From JBCFBK01 sp039679975 (GTDB lineage: Bacteria; Bacteroidota; Bacteroidia; Bacteroidales; Prolixibacteraceae), in contig JBDKTZ010000282.1 of the NCBI GenBank assembly GCA_039679975.1, positions 1 to 5,406 on the forward strand: 5,406 nucleotides of DNA, read 5' to 3'. The first letter of the stretch is position 1; each line of letters opens with the position of its first letter. The translations under genes and the position numbers were made by a program. Under the pieces are notes generated by a model that saw nothing but the letters and a program-made list of their open reading frames with translations, did no database searches and was not told the origin of the DNA. Positions 1-5,406 of this stretch are shown piece after piece.

Positions 1-10
1 TTAGTAAATT

Positions 11-1771
11 ATGACGAAAGAAAAGCCATGGAAAACGCGTACGGATTCCCGTCTGTTTAAATATAAATTTGAAACAATGACAAAATACAAAAAAAGAAGT
101 ATAGGGATTGTGGCCGGAGTTCTGTTGGTCCTGACCCTGATGTTGACAGGATTGACCCGCGATGAAAAGTTATTTCAGATCGATAAAAATCTGGATATCT
201 ATTATTCCCTCATCCGCGAATTGAACCTGTTTTACGTGGACGAGATCAATCCGGAAAAACTGATCAAAACAAGCATTGATGATATGCTTGAATCGCTTGA
301 TCCGTATACCACCTACATTCCTGAATCGGAAATGGAAGACTTCAGGTTTATGACTACCGGCGAATATGCAGGTATAGGCGCACTGATCAGCAAACATGAT
401 AGTACCATCATTATTGCCGAGCCTTATGAAGGTTTTCCCGCACAGAAAACCGGTTTAAAAGCCGGTGATATCCTTCTGGAGGTGAGTGGAAAAAACACAA
501 AAAAGATGTCGACCGAAGATGTCAGCAACTTGCTGAAGGGACCGGCAAATGAAGTGGTAAAAGTCAAAATTCAGCGACCGGGACAAAAGAAAAGCATGGA
601 AATTGATATCGTGAGGGAAAAAATCCAGATCGATCCTGTGCCCTACTACGGCATGCTGGACGAAAAAACCGCTTACATTCGGCTTTCCAACTTTACAGTG
701 GATTGCGGCGAACGGGTAAAGAAAATCTTTTTGGAATTAAAGGAAAAAGAAGGAGCCAAAACGTTAATCCTCGACCTGCGTTCAAATCCCGGTGGATTAC
801 TAAATGAAGCAGTGAACATCGTGAATCTGTTTGTGCCCAAGGGAGAAGAAGTGGTGAGTACAAGGGGAAAAGTCAAAGATTGGGATAAAGTTTACACGGC
901 CACTGAGGAACCCGTTGATACCGTGATGCCAATTGCCGTACTGGTAAACAGAGGCTCTGCGTCTGCATCTGAAATTGTCGCAGGTGCCCTTCAGGACCTC
1001 GATCGCGCCGTGATCGTGGGGAGTCGTACCTTTGGAAAAGGACTCGTTCAAACCACCCGAGAATTGAGCTACAAATCCAGTCTGAAAGTGACAACTGCCA
1101 AATATTATATCCCGAGCGGCAGGTGTATCCAGGCACTGGACTATTCCCACCGCAATGAGGACGGGAGCGTGGGAACGGTTCCCGATTCACTGATCTCTGA
1201 ATTTACTACTAAAAAAGGCCGCAAAGTGTACGATGGCGGCGGGATTATCCCTGATATCAAAATTGACCTCGACCGCATAAGCAGCCTGAGCGTTAACCTG
1301 ATCAACGACTTTATGTATTTTGATTTCGCAACTTTGTATGCCAATTCGAATAAGTCGATCCCTGCACCTGAAGAGTTTGAAGTCACTCCTGAAATATACA
1401 ACAAATTCAAAGACTTCCTGAAAGAACGGAATTTCACCTATCAATCCGACACGGAGGAGGAGCTTAAAAAACTAATCGAAACAGCAAAAGAGGAAAAATA
1501 TTACGACATTGCTCAGAGCGAGTTCGAGGGTTTGAAAGCAAGGGTAAAACATGAATTAAACAAAGATCTGGAAGAATTTAAAGATGAAGCCAAAGATATT
1601 TTGACCGATGAGATTGTGTCGAGGTACTATTATCAGAAAGGAGCCATAAAAGCGACAATCAAATCGGACAAGGGCATAGAAAAGGCTAAAGAAGTTCTGT
1701 CGAAGCCCGCGGCCTTTTCTGCTGTTTTCAAACCAGGCACCATTGTGTCGATGAACGGCAAACCTATGTAA
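11..1771 (+). CDS. S41 family carboxyl-terminal processing protease (CtpA/Prc-like), PDZ-containing, membrane-anchored
   Basis: A 586-residue serine protease of the C-terminal processing family, which cleaves proteins near their C-termini on the periplasmic side of the inner membrane. A hydrophobic signal or anchor segment spans residues 31-48. A helical N-terminal domain (about 55-112, with SLDPYTTYIPE) is followed by a PDZ domain (about 118-204, with GLKAGDILLEV at 148-158) that in this family binds and gates substrate. The S41 core (about 218-415) carries LDLRSNPGG at 254-262, the catalytic Ser318 in GSASASE, and the general-base Lys343 in FGKG. Their spacing of 25 residues equals that of E. 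coli Prc, so the enzyme should be active. Residues 430-586 form a Lys/Glu-rich, mostly helical extension, as seen in Bacteroidota homologues. An in-frame TAA at 5-7 rules out a start before 11. The in-frame ATG at 77 gives a more conventional signal sequence with a short basic N-region and is a serious alternative start. No ribosome-binding site decides between them. The natural substrate is unknown. Confidence 0.93.
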   Translation: MTKEKPWKTRTDSRLFKYKFETMTKYKKRSIGIVAGVLLVLTLMLTGLTRDEKLFQIDKNLDIYYSLIRELNLFYVDEINPEKLIKTSIDDMLESLDPYTTYIPESEMEDFRFMTTGEYAGIGALISKHDSTIIIAEPYEGFPAQKTGLKAGDILLEVSGKNTKKMSTEDVSNLLKGPANEVVKVKIQRPGQKKSMEIDIVREKIQIDPVPYYGMLDEKTAYIRLSNFTVDCGERVKKIFLELKEKEGAKTLILDLRSNPGGLLNEAVNIVNLFVPKGEEVVSTRGKVKDWDKVYTATEEPVDTVMPIAVLVNRGSASASEIVAGALQDLDRAVIVGSRTFGKGLVQTTRELSYKSSLKVTTAKYYIPSGRCIQALDYSHRNEDGSVGTVPDSLISEFTTKKGRKVYDGGGIIPDIKIDLDRISSLSVNLINDFMYFDFATLYANSNKSIPAPEEFEVTPEIYNKFKDFLKERNFTYQSDTEEELKKLIETAKEEKYYDIAQSEFEGLKARVKHELNKDLEEFKDEAKDILTDEIVSRYYYQKGAIKATIKSDKGIEKAKEVLSKPAAFSAVFKPGTIVSMNGKPM

Positions 1772-1772
1772 A

Positions 1773-1843
1773 GGAGACGGGAGACGGGAGACCGGAGAAC
1801 GGAAGAAAATTCTCCGTGTTCCGTATTCCGGTCTCCCGTCTCC
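1773..1843. repeat. 71-bp heptad-periodic intergenic palindrome
   Basis: It starts one base after the protease stop codon. The left arm (1773-1806) reads as 7-nt words GGAGAC, GGGAGAC, GGGAGAC, CGGAGAA, CGGAAGA. After a 3-nt AAA spacer, the right arm (1810-1843) reads TTCTCCG, TGTTCCG, TATTCCG, GTCTCCC, GTCTCC. Both arms are 34 nt long. The best pairing is a perfect 17-bp stem, GGAGACGGGAGACCGGA (1780-1796) with 1827-1843, plus a 6-bp stem (1799-1804 with 1819-1824). Shifting by one heptad gives a second register, starting with a 13-bp stem (1773-1785 with 1831-1843). No T-run follows on either strand, so it is not a standard intrinsic terminator, although an RNA hairpin here could protect the mRNA 3' end. 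Its origin is unknown; a dispersed REP-like element or a slippage-expanded repeat are both possible. Confidence 0.85.
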
Positions 1844-1844
1844 T

Positions 1845-1867
1845 GACTAAATATTTACGACTAAATA
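1845..1867 (+). repeat. Short direct repeat GACTAAATA x2 in the DUF1080 gene leader
   Basis: GACTAAATA occurs at 1845-1853 and again at 1859-1867, a start-to-start distance of 14 nt, between the palindrome and the start codon at 1875. It could be a dimeric regulator site or chance in an A/T-rich leader. Both copies lie on the same side of the palindrome, so they are not a target-site duplication flanking it. The repeat is plain to see; any function is a guess. Confidence 0.35.
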
Positions 1868-1874
1868 AAAAATC

Positions 1875-3143
1875 ATGAAACAAATTTTCCGATTACCTGC
1901 TTTATTCGCTTTCACAGCGCTGGTGGCGGCAGGCTGTCAGCCTAAACAAAACCTGCTCACTGAAGAGGAAAAAGCCGAAGGCTGGACTTTACTCTTCGAT
2001 GGTACAACCCTCAACGGCTGGCGTGACTTTAACGGCGACAGTCTTACCGGGCCCTGGATGGTCGAAAAAGGCACCATCAAAGCTGAAGGTCACGGAAGTG
2101 ATGCCAACGGCTATATGGTGACTGACAAACAGTACGAGAACTTTATACTGAGCTGGGACTGGAAAATTTCCAAAGGTGGCAACAGTGGTATGCTCTACCA
2201 TGTCCTGGAAGGAAAAAAATTCGAGGTACCTTATGTGACCGGTCCCGAATACCAGCTCATTGACAACGAAAACTTCCCTGATCCGCTGGAAGAATGGCAG
2301 AAATGCGGCGCCGACTATGCCATGTACCTGCCCGACACGTCAAAACTAAAGATCAACCCTGCCGGTGAATGGAATACCTCCAGGATCGTGTTTGACAACG
2401 GGCACGTGGAATACTGGATGAACGGCGAAAAGATTATCGAATTCGAGGCCTGGACGCGCGACTGGTTTAACCGCAAAAACGCCGGCAAATGGTCGCATGC
2501 ACCTGAGTACGGCCTGAGCCAGACAGGTTTGATCTGTCTTCAGGATCATGGTTACCCCGCATGGTTCCGTAACATCAAAATCAAAGAGCTTCCTAAAAAA
2601 GAAAAGACTCCTGAAACCTTATTCAATGAAACCGACCTCACGGGCTGGATCGTTTACGGAACTGAAAAATGGTATGTCGAAGACAGCTTGCTCGTTTGCG
2701 AAAGCGGCCCTGACAAGGCTTATGGCTACCTGGGTACTGAAAAGTACTATAAAGATTTTGATTTCACAGCCGACTTTAAACAACTCGCGAACGGCAACAG
2801 CGGAATTTTCTTCCGTTCCACCGTCGATGGGACAACCGTTGCCGGTTGGCAGGTTGAAGTGGCTCCAAAAGACCATGACTCGGGCGGCATTTATGAATCG
2901 TACGGCCGCGGATGGCTGCACCAGATTCCCGATTCGCTCGAAACCGTGTTGAAACCCGGCGAATGGAACACCATGCGCATCAAAGTGGTTGGTTCCGAAG
3001 TCACTACCTGGCTTAACGGCACAGAAATGACCCACCTCACCGATTCACTGATCGGGACAGCCAACGGCAGGATCGCTCTCCAGATCCATGACGGTGGAGG
3101 TATTAAAGTCCAGTGGAAAAATTTAATCATAAAAGAACTGTAA
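1875..3143 (+). CDS. Lipoprotein with two tandem DUF1080 (3-keto-disaccharide hydrolase) domains
   Basis: A 422-residue exported lipoprotein. Residues 1-20 form a signal peptide ending in LVAAG before Cys21, the expected lipidation site, so the protein should sit in a membrane facing the periplasm or cell surface. Two copies of the DUF1080 (PF06439) concanavalin-like beta-sandwich follow, at about 37-239 and 247-422. They match block for block: LLFDGTTLNGW with TLFNETDLTGW, W.VE, GY..T.K.Y.(N/D)F, GNSG (103-105 region and 307-310), EWNT.RI (165-171 and 363-369), a W(M/L)NG block, and a closing IKIKEL or LIIKEL. Domain 1 has an extra stretch near residues 115-162, including FEVPYVTGPEYQLID. 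Some family members hydrolyse 3-keto-glycosides made by Gfo/Idh/MocA oxidoreductases. No such oxidoreductase is in the window, so the substrate remains open. The ATG at 1875 follows an A-rich leader without a Shine-Dalgarno sequence. The gene ends 7 nt before a strong terminator. Confidence 0.9.
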   Translation: MKQIFRLPALFAFTALVAAGCQPKQNLLTEEEKAEGWTLLFDGTTLNGWRDFNGDSLTGPWMVEKGTIKAEGHGSDANGYMVTDKQYENFILSWDWKISKGGNSGMLYHVLEGKKFEVPYVTGPEYQLIDNENFPDPLEEWQKCGADYAMYLPDTSKLKINPAGEWNTSRIVFDNGHVEYWMNGEKIIEFEAWTRDWFNRKNAGKWSHAPEYGLSQTGLICLQDHGYPAWFRNIKIKELPKKEKTPETLFNETDLTGWIVYGTEKWYVEDSLLVCESGPDKAYGYLGTEKYYKDFDFTADFKQLANGNSGIFFRSTVDGTTVAGWQVEVAPKDHDSGGIYESYGRGWLHQIPDSLETVLKPGEWNTMRIKVVGSEVTTWLNGTEMTHLTDSLIGTANGRIALQIHDGGGIKVQWKNLIIKEL

Positions 3144-3150
3144 TTCTTAT

Positions 3151-3191
3151 TAAAATAAAAAGACCCGGTGACCCCGGGTCTTTTTATTTTA
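3151..3191 (+). terminator. Bidirectional intrinsic terminator after the DUF1080 gene
   Basis: A perfect 18-bp inverted repeat, TAAAATAAAAAGACCCGG at 3151-3168 and its complement at 3174-3191, with a 5-nt loop (TGACC). The G/C-rich core AGACCCGG/CCGGGTCT is followed by TTTTTATTTTA. On the opposite strand the same A/T tract also supplies a U-run, so it should work in both directions. It starts 7 nt after the DUF1080 stop codon and should separate that transcript from the sigma factor gene. Confidence 0.9.
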
Positions 3192-3239
3192 TACATGCCT
3201 GCAAGTCCATATATATACTTCTGCCCTGATCCGTCACTT

Positions 3240-3267
3240 TTTGGAATCAACTTTCTGCTTATCTTTA
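3240..3267 (+). promoter_or_regulatory. Candidate Bacteroidota housekeeping promoter for the sigma-factor gene
   Basis: TTTG at 3240-3243 and TATCTTTA at 3260-3267 resemble the Bacteroidota -33 (TTTG) and -7 (TAnnTTTG) elements. The last base of the -7 box differs from consensus, and the 16-nt gap is a little short. The site lies in the only gap between the terminator and the sigma start at 3285, where a promoter is needed. The rest of 3192-3284 shows nothing else recognisable. Confidence 0.35.
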
Positions 3268-3284
3268 CTGACAATCTAAAATGA

Positions 3285-3887
3285 ATGCCTTTGCCCGGGA
3301 GGATTGATATCGATCAAAGTGTTGTCATACAATTGAGGGATGGCAACAGACGTGCGTTCAGTAATCTGTTCAGCCGGTATAACCAGAAATTATATTTTTT
3401 TGCTTTAGGTTATTTGAAGTCGGAAAAGGAGGCCGAAGAAATTGTACAGGAAACCTTCATCAAACTTTGGGAACGACGCAGTGACCTTAACCCGGAATTA
3501 TCGATCCATTCCTACATTTTCAAGATCGCCTTCAACTATATCCGAAAAAGGATGCTGCGGATGGTCAGGGAAAATGAACTTCGGCATGAGCTGGCTAAAG
3601 AACTGACTGATTTTGATGACCATACTTCCAATACCCTCAATTATCATTTCCTGCTGGAACAAATCAACCATCTTATTGTTCAATTACCCGCACGCCAGAA
3701 ACAGATCCTGGAATTAAGAAAACTGGAAGAACTGACTTCTAAAGAGATAGCCGAAACGCTGGGGCTGTCATTAAAAACAGTCGAAGCTCATCTCACCGCG
3801 TCCCTGAGATTCCTGAAAGAAAAATTACGGTCGGAAGAATTAAACGATCTGCTGTTATTTGCCCTGACTTTCAAAAAAAAGATTTAA
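3285..3887 (+). CDS. ECF-type RNA polymerase sigma-70 factor (FecI/RpoE-like)
   Basis: A 200-residue extracytoplasmic-function sigma factor, a normal length for the family, which directs RNA polymerase to a small target set. Region 2 spans about residues 20-90: the AFSNLFSRYNQKLYFFAL helix, then the family signature AEEIVQETFIKLWERR (50-65), which binds core polymerase and the -10 element. Region 4 spans about 130-182, with LPARQKQILELRKLEELT and the helix-turn-helix SKEIAETLGLSLKTVEAHL (152-170), which reads the -35 element. Sigma regions 1 and 3 are absent, as expected for ECF factors. The ATG at 3285 places region 2 about 20 residues in, as usual. No Shine-Dalgarno sequence is visible, and another ATG lies 4 nt upstream in a different frame. 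The gene is followed after 53 nt by a FecR-like anti-sigma gene, then a SusC-type receptor gene, so it is most likely the cytoplasmic output of that surface-signalling relay. Confidence 0.95.
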   Translation: MPLPGRIDIDQSVVIQLRDGNRRAFSNLFSRYNQKLYFFALGYLKSEKEAEEIVQETFIKLWERRSDLNPELSIHSYIFKIAFNYIRKRMLRMVRENELRHELAKELTDFDDHTSNTLNYHFLLEQINHLIVQLPARQKQILELRKLEELTSKEIAETLGLSLKTVEAHLTASLRFLKEKLRSEELNDLLLFALTFKKKI

Positions 3888-3891
3888 CCGG

Positions 3892-3910
3892 CTAAGGGTA
3901 ATTTCCTTAG
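3892..3910 (+). other. Small inverted repeat between sigma and anti-sigma genes
   Basis: CTAAGG (3892-3897) and CCTTAG (3905-3910) can form a 6-bp stem with a 7-nt loop in the 53-nt gap between the two genes. A G-T pair could extend it by one. There is no T-run after it, so it is not a convincing terminator. It could tune translation of the anti-sigma gene or be chance. Confidence 0.25.
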
Positions 3911-3940
3911 GCAGGATATTACTTATAAACGCAGGTGAAT

Positions 3941-4951
3941 ATGGACCCCAGACTAAGTTTACTTAAACGCTTTTTCCAAAACAGGTACTCCAGAAAGGAT
4001 TACCTCGAATTAAAAAAATTACTCCTGACTCCGGATGATGAATGGAGAGACCTGATGACACAGCACTGGAAAGAATTCAGTCCGCAGACAGGCCAGTATA
4101 AAGATCTTACAGAAGTCTTCAACGCCATTAACCGGAAGCTGGAAAAAAGGTCGCCGCGTTTGCCATTCCGGAAATTGGCGAGGGGATGGTCCAGGATCGC
4201 GGCCATCTTGCTTTTACCGCTTCTGCTGCTTACCGCATTTCTTTATGTGCAATTCCGCGAATACCTCTCCCAACAGGATGTGTATGTTGAAGTAGCTTCT
4301 CCTGCCGGATCCCGGATAACACTTCACTTGCCGGATGGCTCCACCGTCTGGCTAAACGGGAATTCCCAAATCAGCTATCCGGCCGTATTCAGCGAAGACC
4401 GTCAGGTAAAGATTTCCGGAGAAGCATTTTTCAAGGTGAGCAGCGACAAAGATCACCCTTTCGTGGTACAGGCAGACGATCTTTTCATACGGGCCACGGG
4501 AACCGAGTTCAATGTATTGACTTATCCGGACGAATCCGTAAAGAGTGTCATTTTGAAGGAAGGTAAAGTCTCGGTACTGGATGCCGGACAGACTGTTTTA
4601 CAGGACATGGAAGCCGGGTATCGGTATGACAGGGAAATCGACGAAGGCAAGTACGCGAAAACAGATGCTGAAAGTTACGGCGACTGGATCAATGGGAAAC
4701 TGGTCTTTGAAAACGCCGCCATGGACGAAGTCGCTAAACGCCTGGAACATTGGTATGGGGTCAGCATCGGTATCAAAGACAGCAGTTTGCTCAATCTCCA
4801 TTTTAAAGCAACATTTATTAATGAAAGCATCGAAGAAGCACTGAAACTACTTCAGTCAACCGCCACCTTTAACTACCGGTTCATCAACCGGGAAATCAGA
4901 CCGGACGGAATACCTGAAGCGGCGAAAATAATTATTAGTAGCGGGTCGTGA
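3941..4951 (+). CDS. FecR-like transmembrane anti-sigma factor with C-terminal DUF4974 domain
   Basis: A 336-residue inner-membrane regulator that in this family binds its ECF sigma factor in the cytoplasm and senses the outer-membrane receptor in the periplasm. Numbering from the ATG at 3941: the cytoplasmic N-terminal anti-sigma segment is 1-82 (helical, LLKRFFQNRYSRKDYLELKKL near the start); one transmembrane helix lies at about 83-105; the periplasmic FecR domain is at about 113-212, with LPDGSTVWLNGNSQISYP (130-147), GEAFFKV (160-166), HPFVV, GTEFNV (187-192) and LKEGKVSV (205-212); the DUF4974 domain at about 249-319 resembles an STN fold. A GTG two codons upstream (3935) is in frame and possible. 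The ATG was preferred because it is the commoner start and has AGG 5 nt upstream. The gene sits between an ECF sigma gene and a SusC-type receptor gene, the standard order for such relays, and is probably cotranscribed with the sigma gene. No truncation is seen. Confidence 0.95.
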   Translation: MDPRLSLLKRFFQNRYSRKDYLELKKLLLTPDDEWRDLMTQHWKEFSPQTGQYKDLTEVFNAINRKLEKRSPRLPFRKLARGWSRIAAILLLPLLLLTAFLYVQFREYLSQQDVYVEVASPAGSRITLHLPDGSTVWLNGNSQISYPAVFSEDRQVKISGEAFFKVSSDKDHPFVVQADDLFIRATGTEFNVLTYPDESVKSVILKEGKVSVLDAGQTVLQDMEAGYRYDREIDEGKYAKTDAESYGDWINGKLVFENAAMDEVAKRLEHWYGVSIGIKDSSLLNLHFKATFINESIEEALKLLQSTATFNYRFINREIRPDGIPEAAKIIISSGS

Positions 4952-4997
4952 GCAAGAATTTTTAGTTTTCCAATCTCTTGACTCCATACTATACAAA

Positions 4998-5028
4998 ATC
5001 AGGAAAGCGATTGCAGCGCTTCCCTGAT
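4998..5028. other. Hairpin in the leader region of the SusC-type receptor gene
   Basis: A 12-bp stem with one A-C mismatch (4998-5009 with 5017-5028) and a 7-nt loop, of the form ATCAGGAAAGCG / CGCTTCCCTGAT. On the + strand no T-run follows, so it is not a textbook terminator for the sigma/anti-sigma transcript. It could still act as an attenuator, an RNA 3'-end protector or an operator. On the - strand the stem is followed by TTTTG, a weak U-tract that could end an antisense RNA. It lies about 50 nt upstream of the receptor start codon. The remainder of 4952-5076 shows no clear promoter. Confidence 0.5.
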
Positions 5029-5076
5029 CAACATAAGAGTTAACGTGTTATTTAACCCTAAAACTGTTTCAAATTT

Positions 5077-5406
5077 ATGAAAAAAAAACAAACGAACGGG
5101 GTATGGTTAAACCATATCGTGTTTAAATGCCTACGAATGATGAAAGTAACGCTCGGATTATTCCTAATTCTGGTGGCGCAGGGATGGGCTACCAGCGCCT
5201 ATTCACAAAAAGCTGTCCTGAATCTGGACATGGAAAATGTCAGAATTGTGGATGTACTGGAGGAGATTGAGGACCAGACAGACTTTTATTTCTTATTCAA
5301 TTACGAACAGATCCATTCCGATAAAAGGATCTCAGTGAGTCTGGCCAATGCGGCTATTGAGGAAACCCTGAACCTGGTGCTGAAAGGAACAGATCTGAAG
5401 TACACC
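5077..5406 (+). CDS. SusC/RagA-type TonB-linked outer-membrane receptor with STN domain, N-terminal part (runs off the window)
   Basis: An open frame from the ATG at 5077 to the window end gives 110 residues with no stop. A basic N-region, a hydrophobic core (about 23-36, MKVTLGLFLILVAQ) and a likely cleavage after AYS at 43 make a signal peptide of the long type usual in these receptors. Residues 47-110 form an STN (secretin and TonB N-terminus short) domain: VLNLDMENVRIVDVLEEIE, then FLFNYEQI, RISVSLANAAIEETLNLVL and LKYT. In Bacteroidota, an STN domain at this position marks transducing receptors that pass a ligand signal to a FecR-like protein, and such a gene lies directly upstream. The carboxypeptidase-like domain, plug and beta-barrel should follow outside the window; SusC identity is inferred from the N-terminus and context. 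A plain FecA-like TonB receptor is the main alternative. Further in-frame ATGs at 5137 and 5140 would still leave a signal peptide, but 5077 gives the usual length. Confidence 0.88.
   Translation, partial: MKKKQTNGVWLNHIVFKCLRMMKVTLGLFLILVAQGWATSAYSQKAVLNLDMENVRIVDVLEEIEDQTDFYFLFNYEQIHSDKRISVSLANAAIEETLNLVLKGTDLKYT

Noticed and set aside
64..71. TAAATTTG, a perfect match to the TAnnTTTG -7 element, 5 nt before the ATG at 77
   Set aside because: No TTTG or TTG lies at the expected distance upstream (about 40-46), and the position would require a leaderless mRNA, so it is probably chance in A/T-rich DNA.
800..1190. Several - strand open frames opposite the protease gene (up to 116 codons)
   Set aside because: They overlap each other and the conserved catalytic core on the other strand, and show no domain or plausible start; they are antisense shadows.
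1773..1843. Palindrome as a rho-independent terminator or CRISPR-type array
   Set aside because: No T-run follows the stem on either strand, and the 7-nt words are contiguous with no unique spacers.
2548..2952. 134-codon open frame on the + strand inside the DUF1080 gene
   Set aside because: It is out of frame with a clear two-domain protein, its product is a low-complexity basic sequence with no domain, and it has no independent start signals.
2619..3274. - strand frames of 138 and 127 codons opposite the DUF1080 gene and terminator
   Set aside because: One crosses the terminator hairpin and both lie opposite strongly recognisable coding sequence; no motif supports either.
4581..4844. 87-codon + strand frame inside the anti-sigma gene
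   Set aside because: It lies wholly within the FecR/DUF4974 coding region in another frame; its product shows no recognisable motif.
4978..4995. TTGACT followed by TATACA resembling a sigma-70 promoter ahead of the receptor gene
   Set aside because: The boxes are only about 6 nt apart, far too close, and this consensus is not the Bacteroidota one.
3246..5032. Shared ATCAAC upstream of the sigma (3246-3251) and receptor (5027-5032) genes as an ECF -35 box
   Set aside because: Six bases shared by two leaders is weak, the distances to the start codons differ, and no matching -10 motif is seen.

Overview
The window looks like chromosomal DNA of a member of the Bacteroidota (Bacteroidetes). The evidence is a SusC/RagA-type TonB-linked receptor with an N-terminal STN domain, a FecR-like anti-sigma factor ending in an STN-like (DUF4974) domain, an ECF sigma factor directly upstream of it, A-rich gene leaders with no clear Shine-Dalgarno sequences, and a tandem DUF1080 lipoprotein. 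The genus cannot be read from the sequence. All supported genes are on the + strand, and the base composition looks even across the window, with no sign of an insertion sequence, phage, CRISPR array, tRNA or rRNA.

Layout: (1) 11-1771, a membrane-anchored carboxyl-terminal processing protease of family S41 with a PDZ domain and an intact Ser/Lys dyad. (2) 1772-1874, an intergenic gap almost filled by an unusual 71-bp palindrome built from about ten degenerate 7-nt words, followed by a short direct repeat. (3) 1875-3143, a lipoprotein with two tandem DUF1080 (3-keto-disaccharide hydrolase) domains. (4) 3151-3191, a perfect 18-bp hairpin that should terminate transcription in both directions. 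(5) 3285-3887, an ECF sigma factor. (6) 3941-4951, a FecR-like transmembrane anti-sigma factor. (7) 4952-5076, a gap holding a good hairpin. (8) 5077 to the window end, the first 110 residues of a SusC-type TonB-dependent receptor carrying a signal peptide and an STN domain.

Genes 5, 6 and 8 form the classic cell-surface signalling relay. Ligand binding at the outer-membrane receptor is passed through its periplasmic STN domain to the FecR-like protein in the inner membrane, which controls the ECF sigma factor, and that sigma factor normally activates the receptor operon. A SusD-like partner and substrate-processing genes would be expected beyond the right edge. The protease and the DUF1080 protein lie upstream of the terminator, so they belong to separate transcription units and are only neighbours. 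I found no clearly new protein system. The least explained element is the heptad-periodic palindrome at 1773-1843.
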